NCBI GenBank assembly: GCA_963969595.1
Contig: OZ018410.1
Coordinates: 310,001 to 374,000, forward strand
Direction of reading: 5' to 3'
Source: Neckera pumila
Lineage: Eukaryota; Streptophyta; Bryopsida; Hypnales; Neckeraceae
DNA: 64,000 bases
The notes below the pieces were generated by a model. The model had not been told where the DNA came from. It did no database searches and saw only the letters and a list, made by a program, of their open reading frames with translations. Shown in pieces: positions 35,996-47,799 of this stretch (positions within the stretch are counted from its first letter, which is position 1; the number at the start of each line of letters is the position of its first letter). A program made the position numbers and the translations under genes.

Positions 35996-37748
35996 ATGAA
36001 TGGGGCTTGCAGAGGTATTCTCTCGAGAGGAAGAGTTCATGGAAGAAAGAGGGCACGTGCTGAGGCTCTAATGTTGAGTGATTCGTTAGACAGTAAGCAA
36101 CCAAGTGAGGGAGATGAAATTAGTGATGGGGAGGACCCTGACAATCCTCATAGCGTGAAGCAAAGGTTTTGTGATTCTACGTGGTTAAGATCAAATTTCA
36201 CCTTGTCTCCCAAACCCAAAGAATTCTTTGGTACACGAGGACCTACAAGACATTTTTGCAAGCATTTTTATACTATGCCAACTTTTATGCAGTTATTCTC
36301 ATTGTTTTGGCCTTACAATCTCTTGCATAAAATAGTGATAGAGAGTAATTGGTACGCAACAACCCCGGATGAGCATGGCAAAACAAAAGGGGGAGAAAGA
36401 TGGTTGCCCTTGATGGTTCAAACTTTGAAGGCATATTTATGGGGTTGAAAAAACAACCTAACACAAGGACCTATTGGAGTACGGAAGGTTCTTTTTTTCA
36501 TTGTCCAAGAATTTCTAAAATTCTATCTCGTGACAGATTTGAAGCGATATCAAGATGTTTACATGTGACAAACTCAGCTACCTATGTTTGGGAGAGAGAT
36601 ATGGAAGGTTATGATAAGATGGGACAAGTGCGATGGCTAGTTCATGACATTAGAGATAATTTCAAACGTGAGTGGAGCTTGGGCAAATTTCTTACCATAG
36701 ACGAAATGATGATACGGTACAAGGGCTCTTATTGCCCTGCTAGGCATATATGCCTAAGAAGCTACAAAAATGGGGTATAAAAGTATGGTGCTTAGCAGAC
36801 TCGTCATTGAAATATGTGTTCAATTTCAAAGTTTATTGTGGAGCAAACCATAATGGAGAACTAGAATACTAGTGGTGGTATGTGGGGAGGCAAATGTGGC
36901 GCACAATGTAGTTATGAGGTTGTTGAATGGCCAAGAAGGAAAAGGGCATGTAGTTGTCATGGACAACTATTTCTCTAGCATTGGATTGTTTACAAAATTA
37001 GGTGCACTCCAAATTTATGCCACTGGCACTATGAGGTCCAATCGGATGGGACTACCAATGGAGTTGAAAACGGTTCAAAATTGGACCAATTCACCTCAAG
37101 GCATATTGGAATGGCAAATGCATGACTCACATGGCATTGCATGCGTAATGTGGAAGGACAAACATCCGGTATTACTCATTTCCACTCATGCATTGCCTAT
37201 TGGGTTTCTATGTGTTCAAGTACCCACGGTACCATCTATGAAAGGGACAACAAGGGGTCCAATTCAAACCTCCCCTGTACATTTAGAATATACCACTCAC
37301 ATGAGGGGGGGGGGATGTGGCAGACCAATTGAGATCATCCTACTCAAGCCAAACAAGGTCGCATAAGTGGTGGCATTGTATTTTCTATTTCTTGTTAGAC
37401 ACAACGGTAGTCAATATGTATATCATCTACCTTGGACTCATATGCAAACGCCGTCATGAAAAGAAACCTATTACTCACCTTCAATACAAGGCCGATTTGT
37501 GTGATGCATTCACCCAAAATTGGTGCAGCTAGGGAACCAATGTGGATGAAGTAGATGAAGAACCACACCCCCACATGCCCACTAGGAGTCGTTTGAGGCG
37601 TCCATGCCTACTATGCGGAGATTGTCATTGTAGCTATTATTGCCGAAGTTGTAATTGTGTGTTCTTGTGCCTCAATCGGGGATGCTTAAAAGAATATCAC
37701 TATAGTCCCCATCCCCCTAATAGAAGAAACCATGATCGTCGACCATAA
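35996..37748 (+). pseudogene. piggyBac transposase (DDE_Tnp_1_7), frameshifted
   Basis: ATG at 35996 opens a transposase of about 580 codons, with blocks in family order: an acidic N-terminus; FFGTRGPT and LFSLFWP (start of DDE_Tnp_1_7); IFMGLKKQPNTRTYW; LTIDEMMIRYKG (first catalytic Asp); KWGIKVWCLAD; VVMDNYFSSIGLF (second Asp); VDVADQ and KWWHCIFYFLLD (third Asp region); and a Cys-rich tail with repeated CxxC pairs (about 37608-37700). Frame changes lie near 36400-36450, 36745, 36865 and in a run of ten G at 37305-37314. A TAG interrupts at 37530. All three acidic positions survive as codons, so decay is recent relative to the copy at 8.7 kb. A full piggyBac transposase relic is notable in plant DNA. 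Confidence 0.88.
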
Positions 37749-37754
37749 GGTGAA

Positions 37755-39090
37755 TTCAATGATGTTATCTAGCATTTTTTTCTACACCTTCTCTACATTC
37801 TTTTCCTACGCCTTCTCTATTTTTTGGGACCACACCTTCTCTATTTTCTTCCAACTACTTCTTTTTATTTTTTTAGTATATCTTGCCAATTATTTTGGCC
37901 TACACCTTCTCTATTTTTTTGGTCTATACCTTCTCTAATTTCCTGACCACACCTTCTCTATTTCTTCAGACCACACCTTCTCTATTTGGTTGGACCACAC
38001 CTTCTCAATTTTTTTGACCAAACCTTCTATATTTATTTGGAGCAAACCTTCTCAATTTTTGGAATACACCTTTTCAATTTTTTTGGACTACACCTTCTCT
38101 ATTTTTTTGGCCAGCACCTTCTCTAATCTCTTGACCAAACCTTCTCTATTTTTTTGGACCAAACCTTCTCTATTTGGTTGGACCACACCTTCTCTATTTG
38201 GTTGGACCACACCTTCTCAATTTTTTGGACCAAACCTTCTATCTTTATTTGGAGCACACCTTCTCAATTTTTTGGAATACACCTTTTATATTTTTTGGGA
38301 TCACACCTTCTCTATATTTTTGGAGCACACCTTCTCTAATTTCCTTACCAAACCTTCTCTATTTTTTAAACCACACCTTCTCTGGTTTTTGGAACCACAC
38401 CTTCTATATTTATATGGACCACACCTTCTCTGATTTCTTGACCAAACCTTCTCTATTTTTTTGGACCATACCTTCTCTAGTTTTTTGGACCACACCTTCT
38501 ATACTTATTTGGAGCACACCTTCTCTAATTTCTTGACCAAACCTTCTCTATTTTTTTGACCAAACCTTCTCTGTTTTTTTGGACCACATCTTTTCTATTT
38601 TTTTAGAGTACACCTTTTCTAATTTCTTGACCACACTTTCTCTATTTTTTTGGAGCACACCTTCTCTATTTCTTTTTGGCACAGCTGTTGTATTTTATTG
38701 ACCAACCTTTTTCTATTTTCATGACCACAACTTTTAAATTTTTTTGGACCAAACCTTCTCTCATTCCTTCCCTACACCTTGTCTATTTCTTGAGACCATA
38801 CCTTCTCTAATTTTTTCCCTATACCTTCCTTATTTGGTTGGCCTTGACCTTGTCTATTTATTTTTGGATATTTTCTCATTTTTTTTCATACACCTTCTCT
38901 ATTTGGGGGGTCCCACACTTATCTACATTTTTTTTAGACAAATTGTTTATATTGAATTTGTACACATTATCTATAAATGCACCCTACATCTTCTCTAAAA
39001 GTTTAAATTACACATTTTCTACAATTATTTTGTACCCCTTCTCTAAATTTTGTGTAATACCCCTTCTAAATTTTGCTCCTTACACGTCTC
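37755..39090. repeat. 24-bp minisatellite, roughly 45 degenerate units
   Basis: The consensus is ACCACACCTTCTCTATTTTTTTGG (shown as two parts: ACCACACCTTCT, CTATTTTTTTGG), with 24-bp exact repeats near 38150-38230 and looser spacing towards both ends. Because 24 is divisible by three, one plus frame reads an octapeptide (DHTFSIFL type) and one minus frame reads an EKVWSKKI-type octapeptide. These frames of up to 147 codons are products of the repeat. It begins directly after the piggyBac transposase stop. Confidence 0.85.
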
Positions 39091-40173
39091 TTCTATTTTG
39101 CCCTACCCTAGTTTGTGAAGTTGAGTCAGAATCCATTTACAAAGGGGCAAGTGAATTTTCTAAAATGACCACACTTCTTTGTATCCCTGCGTAGGATAGC
39201 AATATTTGCTCAGTAACGAATTGTGGAGGAGCGAAGGAGCAGGAAACAATGCTGTAGGATGGAGGGCGCACTTTGGGTGGCTAGTTCCCCCTTGCAACTA
39301 GAAGGGGCAATTTTAGAGGGCCGATCCAGCCACATGCCGCATCTCCCTCACAGCCTAGCTCCGGGGTGCTGCAACTTTTCCACCACCTCGCGTCAATTCT
39401 CGCGTCAATCCTCACATTGGCTGGCTTTTTTCCCAACTCCGTGTCAGGTCGTTTAGGCCTCATCCTAGGATGCAAATGACCTGGGCAGGGACAACCCCAA
39501 AATCTTGTCAGAAGTGGCAAGGGCCACCCCATTACATCTGTCCATAGTCCAAACGGGTTCTCATGAAGGATCCAACATTCGAGAGCTGCCCTGAAGCCAA
39601 TAGCATCACAAAAAGGCTGTGACCAATTTTATGGTGCCATATTTTCAGATTTGAGAATTTTGTAGATCTTTCTTGTCCTCATGGTGAAGGAGGTACATAT
39701 AATTGTCTCGACCGTTCGAATTTTTGATCAGAACTCATTTCATTGAGAAATTCATTCATGGAAAAAACAGTAGTGTACTCTACTTTTGCCAAACCTATGC
39801 CTACAATAATGCAATTTTATATATGTTCTATTTGTGAGATGATTTTGAAATTTCTTGAGCATGTTTTTAATTCATATGAGAATCCAAATCCAAGGAGTAA
39901 CAATCAAAATGGAATTGTATACATGTAGATTGCAGCAATCAAAATGCAGCTATCCGGAAATTGTAGAGTGAAAAAATAAAAACTTCCAACTTTGAACCTT
40001 TAGATCTCACTGATTTCAAAGCATTGACTTTTGAAAATTTATAGGTTGCTAAATAGTAAAGACAAGTTCAAGACCTTATGGTTGGAAGATCCAAGAAACT
40101 TGTCATTTATTGTCCAAGATTGAATTTTCTCAAACACCCTTTTTTGGACTACTTTCTTCTAAACCATACCCCC
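39091..40173. other. unassigned DNA between minisatellite and piggyBac terminus
   Basis: A GC-rich patch (39220-39540) has short frames on both strands without motifs. The rest is AT-rich. It may be the 3' part of the piggyBac element. Confidence 0.35.
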
Positions 40174-40189
40174 GTCCTTTAGGGGTTAA
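40174..40189. mobile_element. piggyBac-type right terminus (GTCCTTTAGGGG + TTAA)
   Basis: The end GTCCTTTAGGGG is followed by TTAA (40186-40189), matching the right ends of A-E. No matching left terminus was found in the preceding 10 kb, so it could close a large element containing the transposase at 35996, or be an orphan end. Confidence 0.6.
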
Positions 40190-41475
40190 ATCACTTTCTT
40201 CAATGCATGGCAGTCAGAATACTTTGGAGTCATTCTTCCATTCAATGCTGGCCCCCCTAACATTCATATCATTGCTTCTTTTTTCCTTCCATTTTGAATT
40301 CTATGTTGACAGTTAAACAAATTAGGCATTATTCATAAGCGGAACACAATATAACTCCAAATGCAATGGTAAGTGTTGATATCAACCAATTCTTCTTGTG
40401 TATCCATGGCTCCAAAAATGGAGTCCATTTCAGCAACCACTTGCACCATTCACGGACCTTTTATAGGGTCGATTCAAAATGCCCACTTGATTTCAAGACC
40501 TCCTACCTTATGTATTCTTTCACCTTTCCAATCTAATTGCCAACATTTGTGTAATTGTTTTACATGAAAACAATTGTGCCCTTGGACAAAGTAAAAATGA
40601 GGACAATTCTTCAAATCCTTGGCGCGTTTGCAACTTATTTTCAGTGGCAAGCCATTGCATTTTTTTTATGTACTTGTTTTCTACAATATATCTAATCCAA
40701 TGGAATTGATTCTCTAGAGTCGACACAACGCAATCTCTGAATTTCTAGAGCCTGACCATATATAGCTTCTACGATGCTTTCACTTACAGCTCCCATCAAT
40801 AATTCAACAATTAAGAGTTAACCCTAGAAGGATGCCAAGGACACTTAGTATTTGATGAATGACTTCACTTGAGATTATAGGGTGAAAAAAGCTGTTTTTT
40901 CACCCAAATTTTTTTGGAAGTTGCTTAAGTACATTTTTAGTGAACAATGTTGCAAACTCCTTCAATAAAGCGTCAGTGACTTTTCTAATGAAGAAGATGT
41001 TTAATCCATGGATCACCCTTGTCAGTAGTGTATTTTGGCCATCTCTTGCTATTTACTCTTGATTTGAATTTTAGCCATAAAAATGATATTTTTGAATTTG
41101 ATTCCATCAAATGAAATGAATCTAATCATGTGCATTTTTTACTCTAATTGAAAATTTTGAGAAATTCATAAATTTCAATATTTTATAGCAATATGAACTT
41201 TGGACTATAACCATAATTTGTTGATTTCCTAATTTCAGAGTAACATGATAACTTTGGTTTATACCTTGATGTTATACACTATAACATACATCTATGGTGA
41301 AAATTTTAGATTTTTCGAGTATATTTTTGCATTTGGTATGAGTTTTCTTCATTTTTTTTTTTTAAAAGATTCACAATAATTTCACATTTTCCCCTAAAAA
41401 ATTGAAAATATTATAGTTTTTAGTGCAGGCATATGATTTCACCTCTGAAAAAATAAAATAAAATAAAATTCATAT
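40190..41475. other. AT-rich intergenic with a possible piggyBac-type left end at 40818
   Basis: TTAA at 40818-40821 is followed by CCCTAGAAGGATGCCAAGG, a piggyBac-like start, but no paired right end is seen. A hairpin GGGTGAAAAAAGC / GCTGTTTTTTCACCC lies at about 40880-40905. The rest shows nothing. Confidence 0.35.
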
Positions 41476-43902
41476 CTAGTTGCAAAATGGAGGCTTGAGA
41501 TCAGTGGTCATGCCCGTCCTTCTTCGGTTCATAAGCAACGAATTGCAGGCCCCTGCGGTCATAGGTGGGATATGCGATGCACTGGGGAGGAGCTCTATGC
41601 CTGTTCCTAGAAATTCTACCAAAGCCGGTGAGGGTGGAAAGTCGATGAAACGTCGCAAAGCAACGAGAAACGGAGGTGCGTATGACTTATGGATGAATGT
41701 GGAAAGGCAGTGCTTGCGTTTGTGCTGACGTGGATTGTGGCGGATGAATAGAGCCCGTCGATTTAGACACGTGGACGACCGGCATGGATGAAATATTGGT
41801 GGACGAATACGAAGTGAACGACCGACGGAAGTCTTGGAACACCCGAGCTTATTGGATGAATGATGACTGTCGTTGTGCGGCTTCTCTCCCAGCGCTGCCT
41901 GCAGAGAAGCTGGAAGCTCTTGCCCCTGTTTCTCGTGCTGTTTTGTTTTGTTGAGGGTTTGCTTTGTTCCGCAGATTCTGCAAGCGCGATTCGACACTCG
42001 GAAGCTTGATTCTATGAATTTTCGCAAGCGTTTTTTCGTTACAGACTTCTTTTTTCTTTTTTTCGCGAAGAAAGCTGAACGAAGAGCTTTTCAACGAAGT
42101 CTAATCGCTGTTTGCGGCGAACTTCTCATTTTATGCAGCAAGGTCTCGTGACCTGGTTTCCGAAGCGCCCTTCATTTTTTCTTATCTGGAATGGGAAGAT
42201 TGAACAGAAAACGACGTTGTTTTCTTGCCCAGCCCGGTTTGTTTTCTGTGTGTTTACAGAGCAATCGTAGTTTTGCGTGAGAGGTTGCATTGTGCACGGA
42301 CTCACTGATATCATTCTTTTATCTCGCCAATTCTTCACGAGCACGTCTATTTGTAGCAGTTATTCAAGACCAGGTCTGCCTTAGGCGGAAGTATTATCTT
42401 CCGAGAGTGTCTGGAAGTCACAACATAATAGAAGCTCCGGAGCCCTAACGATCGGCGTGGATTTGTCGGGTTTTCAAGAAGGCTGCGGCAGGTATGGTCT
42501 ACTATCGAGCTTCTGCAGCCTGTGATGTATATGTCTATTCTAGCATTTGGTTACCGCTCTCGGCAGAAATTTGGAAATGGCTCTATGCTTTCCAAGGCAA
42601 ATATTCAATCCTTTGGCTCTTTATTCCGTATCGAAATCTGTTGTCTATGGAAGTATTGACTAATGCCCTTTTCAATCTCCTATCAAACGTGGATGTTATT
42701 TTCCTTGTCCCTTTAAAGCGTCGAGGTTCAAATGGTGTTAACGAAACGACTCCAAGAGTAATTAATATGGACATCGTAGAAATTGGTAATACTGAAAGCT
42801 AGACGGCGTTGGAGAGTGCACATTTGAGAGAGCTCTAAGCTCGATCACCGTTTCTTCATGGAAATGAGACCAGTAATTTGTATTTTCCTCGATTTGGAAT
42901 TCTTGAGGATCATAAGAAGTGATTAAGTTTTGTTAAGATCAAACGATTACAATTCGACATTCAATCAATATACGGGCTACGTTAGGACGGGCTACGTAGG
43001 AGCGTCTGTGGTAATGCTAGATCAGGATTCGGCCAATTTTGTTATTGAGGAATGGGAATGGTAGCATTGAAATCAATTTTGGTGTCTCCTCTTGCTTAGT
43101 ACTGCGTTGAATTGGATTTTGTCTGTGCTCGGATAAACGAACGTGGTTGCTAAGAATTTTGTCGTGCTCGATTTGATTTTGGTATCCGCCACTTCACACT
43201 TATTTGCTCATTTTTCCTGCGGTTTGGCACATTTATTTTGTGCTGAGAGAGATTCTCATTGTTGACTGGGTTCTGCCTGTGTAAAATCTTACGCTGCCGG
43301 AAGGTACCTCGCTTGTGTGTCTCTTGTCATGGAAATAGTCTTACGAGTGTGACCGAATTCATGTTGTTGTATTTGGTATTCTGAGCTTGTTAATTTAGGT
43401 GCCATCTACGTGTCGCTTCTCTTGCTCTTTCGTTACAAGAATTTTAGAAAGACTATTAATGTTTAGTACACCCGTTAGTCCATGGATTTCAGTTAACTTT
43501 GGATCCTCCTAGGCTTGGCACTTAATTTTTCTTCTTACTGTTTCAGTTTTTTCTGAAACTCCTCTGGTTGTTGTTCTGTTGCAGGTCAGCTCGGATGAAT
43601 TACATGTTATGGATTGGGTTTCCCTTGTTGTGTTTTTGTGATACACAAGTCTCGCATATCCCGCTTCCTCTCAGCTTTGCTCTGTAATTCGTGACACAGG
43701 TCTTCCGAACCCTGTTGTCTTTTGAATCTGCATCTCAGATGTAATGACCAGCTCGTACTCAGGATAAATGATGTGGCCTTGTAAGCTGCGTGCAGAAACG
43801 TTGCCCTCTCGAAATGTTCGTAACCAAGAATGCTGTTAGAGGGCTTTGTTAAGGATAGATCTGGCAGCACTCCACTACAAATTTCTTTCTCCGCGGCATT
43901 AC
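41476..43902 (+). promoter_or_regulatory. 5' region of the BTB gene: promoter, 5'UTR and leader intron (inferred)
   Basis: Base composition rises sharply at about 41480 and stays gene-like. A probable leader intron has donor GGCAG|GTATGG at 42491/42492 and acceptor GTTGCAG at 43584. The antisense frame of 183 codons at 41476-42027 and short plus frames have no motifs. The transcription start cannot be fixed; a leader exon between about 41.9 and 42.49 kb is likely. Confidence 0.4.
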
Positions 43903-45854
43903 ATGCTACGTCACTCGAGACCAAGGCGACTCTCTTCTAGGCGAATCATCCCATTGAACTTAAAGTTTAGGAAAACGTCGTCCCACTCAGCTGAAAGATC
44001 TAGGACAAGAATGCTGATGGAGGTGTGGCCAAAGGATGACGAGAGCTCCATTACGCTCCGCCTGGCTCCTCCCTTACGCCTCGAGGCTGATGGTTCAGGG
44101 AATCCGATGGAAGTCTGGCTCAAGGAAGATGAAATCAGTGACGTGACATTGCGATTGGTTCCTTTGCAAGCAGGGGACCCGGACAGGTTTCCTCAAGGGG
44201 ACTTAGAGAAGGGACCACCTAGTAAGAAGTCTAGAAAACAGGGCTCGAGAATGGATTCTCAAGAGCAAGGTCAGTCATCAAACAAAACATCAGACCAGGG
44301 AGCTGCAATTGCAACTTTGCATGTCCACTCTACGTACCTTCGCAGGTATTGTATGTTCTTGCTGTGAACCTTCTTCATTGTTGCAGATATTGTGACCCAT
44401 GTTATCTTCTTTGTCTATCAATCCAAAGGTAGTCATCTGATTTTAAATTTCCACTTAAGAGCTTTGGCTTGTTTGGACTTCCATTTCTCGATTCGGTAGT
44501 CGAAGAAGCAATGGTCTGACTCTTTCGGTACTTCATTAACATGTCAACAGACAAGTTGCTTGAAGTAATTTTTATGTCTTTGGGGCTGATGCATTTTTCT
44601 GATGGTGCTCAGTATTGTCTGGAGATTTGCCCAGTATATGTCTGGAGATTGTGCCTGCATTCACCTCGTTTGACTTAGGCCTCCAAGGGGAATTATATAT
44701 TTGCTTGCTGAAATTGGGTTTGCTTTTGCAGGTGTCAGTACTTCGATGCGTGCCTGGCAGAACGCTGGTCAAACAATGATCTCCCGCTTGACCTTACTCT
44801 TGAAGCTCGTTGCCATCCTCGTGCATACACACGGTGTATGCAGCTGGTATACGGGCCAGAAGTTTCTCCATCTTCCTTCGAGAATGTTGCCCACGCAATT
44901 GAAGTCCTTCCTGTAGCAGCACAGCTTGTATTCCAGGAGTGTGTGGATGCTTGCATGCGTTACTTGACTGTCATGCCCTGGAATGCTGTGAACCTGTCCG
45001 AAATACGATCTGCCGTCGCTGCGTTTCAAATTGCTCCTACCCCTGATTTAGCGGCTCGACTCGGCACCTTTGGCACGCTAGCCAAGGATAGCGCGTTGGA
45101 TGCTCTGAAGCGGGTGCTAGAGACTCTTTTGTTGAAGAGCATGCAAATGGATCAGCCAGAATTGCTCGAGAGCAAAGTACTTGAGAACAGATCAGCTTTT
45201 GAAAGATTACTGAAGGTCTCGATGCGAGGTCCAACTGTGTCGAAATCTGTAGCAGGTGTGGTAAAAGATGTAATGTATGAAGCGCTTCGGAGAGCTGTTG
45301 AAGATTTTCGTCAACATTGCAGAATTCCTCATATTTACAAAGATGAAGAGTTTTCAATAGCTGGGAAAGGTCTCTTTTGGCTCTTGAATTCCCTTGTAGA
45401 TTTTGGAATCGCAGAGGAGGCGACCCGAACTATCTTCATTGACCGATCATTCTCGCAGATGTTGTTTGGGATTTGGCCTCATGTAACTACTGATTACACC
45501 TACTCCGGACTCAATTTCATTCAGGATACATGCAACGTTCTTGTCCGCTATCTGGAGATTGTGGCCAAGGGAGAGATATGGCTTGAAAATTCAGTTCGAC
45601 TAGCTTTGGTTGAAGCATGGTTACCGGAGCTTGTTGCAATCGACTTCTGTATATTTGAGGCTACCAAGAAGAGCGTCGACAAGGCCCTAAATGGAGTATT
45701 GAAGACACTTCCTCCCCTTGAGCAGGAAGCGTATCTTTCAAAATGGCCTACACAGAACTGGCCAAACTTGTCGGAAGCTTTTGATGCATGGTGCAGTACT
45801 ATGTGCTCGAACCTCGCCTTTCTTGAAAACAATGATCAGCAGCTACATGCCTAA
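43903..45854 (+). CDS. BTB/POZ domain protein (plant At1g63850-like)
   Basis: Two coding exons, 43903-44345 and 44732-45854, join in frame across a GT-AG intron (donor GCAG|GTATTG, acceptor TTTTGCAG) and give 521 residues. The N-terminal part holds a duplicated MEVW(P/L)K(D/E)DE..S..(V)TLRL motif. The splice falls within the BTB core: HVHSTYLRR joins CQYFDACLAERW, followed by the RYxxCMQLVYGPEV-type segment. The remaining 300 residues form the helical region typical of this plant family (to LHA-stop). Such proteins are thought to act as substrate adaptors for CUL3 ubiquitin ligases; partner unknown. ATG 43903 is the first in frame; 44011 or 44017 are alternatives nearer the conserved part. 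No defects seen. Confidence 0.82.
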
Positions 45855-47060
45855 ACAAGTGTTACTGGACTTCCTACATTCTTCCTTGGATCCTAAGATT
45901 TTTGCTCGTGCCTGTGTATATCTGGCCAAAAATTAAATGCTGATGAAATGGGTCGAGGAGGGCAGAGGAACTCAAATAGCACCCAGTCCGAGAGTGAAAA
46001 GGCCCGGCTTGTGTGGGTAGACAGATGTGTTAGCCAGAATGACTCAAGATTGTTGAGTACAGGACAATAATGTCTGCTTACAGCAATGCTTTTGTGCTCT
46101 TGACTGTGTTCTAAAGCACCTTCAATCTTGACCAAAATTGACTGGGTACTAGCCAATCTTCATGCACTGAGGATGATTTGTGCTGTACCGTGTTCTGGAT
46201 TGCATCTTTGGAGGAAACGGGCCAGCGGTGACCTAAGTCTTGGCGGTTCTCGTTTCTTCAACTTCAGGTTGTCCTGCACCAGCTTGTACATTTGAAGTGA
46301 TCAAGACTTGGTGAAGATCTCGGTAGACAGAATGTGAAGTGAGACTTCCCCTTGAATACATAGCTTCAAGAGTCGCAGTCCACATCTCCTCAGCAGGTTG
46401 TATATTACAAGTTGAAATTTCCGTGTAGGTATTTGGGTGTATGGTGTACTGCAGTTCAGAGGATCTTGTGGGCCTTCCAGAAGATACTAGATCAATATGC
46501 AAGGAACTTGTCAATATTGCACAGCGGTGAAGTCCTTGAATCATGTAGGTGCTACATCTTTCTACTTTTCTCCTTAGATCTGAAATAACTTCTGTGTTTC
46601 GATCTTTTTCAGACTCTGGGTCGTCTCTGTCAAGGCTGTTGATTCTCATGCGTTTCAGAGAGGGTAGACTGGCCTCCTGGCAATTTGGTACTGGTGCATT
46701 GCGAAGGCCGTAGTAGGGATAAATATGATGGTAATGTCATTGTAAAATGCAGACATTTGAAGTGAGCGCATTCTATCAGCATTTTGTTAACAGGTGATCA
46801 TGATGTGCTCACGGTGGGCACTGTCATAAGCAGGAGCTCGTCTTGGTGCGCCCGTGATCTGATGAAGAATACCTGCAGTGGCAATCAAGAGAAGGCAGGA
46901 GCTGTTAGGAGAGAGGTGCAGCTACAATCTCATTGTGAGTCGTGTTTCCTCTCTTTGGGCTATTGCCATCCGATCGATTTTCCTTCATTGGGCAGGCTCG
47001 CTTCCCTGTTTGGACAATTACGCCATTACAGCTTGCGCAATGCAGGAACTTAATAATGTT
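45855..47060 (+). other. 3' region of the BTB gene / unassigned transcribed-looking DNA
   Basis: Composition remains gene-like for over 1 kb. A minus-strand frame of 138 codons (46233-46649) has balanced composition but no motif, and short plus frames occur at 46784-47072. It may be a long 3'UTR, or a small unidentified minus-strand gene. Confidence 0.35.
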
Positions 47061-47799
47061 ATGGTGCCTTAGTGGCATGTGATAGTCAAAGGTCTCTGCA
47101 TGGTGACAAGATTGGTTGTTTTTTGCTGTTTTCGTACGGAATGTACGCTTCTTCGACGCGAGCGATCAAGTTCAATGTTCCCACCAGCGATCGACAAAGC
47201 TGTCAGTTGATCTTCTTCTGAAGTTGAATGATGTGAGCCTGAGGGCATCAGGAACATTTCTGATGAAGCGACGAAGATTTCGGTCTTATATTTTTGCAGT
47301 TTTCTCTCCTTCGACTGATGGCTCTTCTACTTGTCTTGCTACATTCCGTTATTGACGTAATTATGCTTTGATCGTCACTAGCTGTTGGAACACGAAGTTG
47401 TCTCTAGAGCAGGTTTATGGCGGCCAAGCTCTCTATCTAATACTTAGTTACTCTGGTTCTTTCTGAGAGTTCATTATTAGAGAGATAGGCCGTCTCTGCC
47501 CTGAAGGCAAGAGGCCGTGGAGAGCAATTTTTCAGCCACGGAGCTTCGAAACTTGAGAAGACCTGGGAATGTATCTTTTCACTCATTTTTTTGAGAATGA
47601 TGTAAACACCGTCTTTTGTGACAATTATAGTGCACACATTCTGAATCCCCTGAATTTGCTTGGCGCACAGGAGGGGGCTTGATGCAATTTCAGGGACCCT
47701 TACAAAAATATTTGTAGCCAATCATTTACAAAGAACCCACATTATAAGTTGGTCAAGTTTAGAAAATACATATAACCCTGTAATGTAGTCTGCTCTAAA
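47061..47799. other. unassigned, gene-like composition fading to AT-rich
   Basis: Short frames occur on both strands (47116-47355 +, 47437-47721 -) without motifs. Confidence 0.3.

Noticed and set aside
37990..38536. Frames of 120-147 codons encoding hydrophobic octapeptide repeats
   Set aside because: They arise because the minisatellite unit is 24 bp; there is no start context or independent gene signal.
35217..40189. A complete autonomous piggyBac element bounded by the 40185 terminus
   Set aside because: No matching left terminus with TTAA was found upstream of the transposase; the fold-back MITE ends in TA, not TTAA, so it is not that terminus.
41476..42027. Minus-strand frame of 183 codons upstream of the BTB gene
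   Set aside because: No motif, and it overlaps the probable promoter and leader exon of a well-supported plus-strand gene.
46233..46649. Minus-strand frame of 138 codons downstream of the BTB gene
   Set aside because: Composition is plausible but there is no family signature, and it lies in a probable 3'UTR; kept only as part of the unassigned region.
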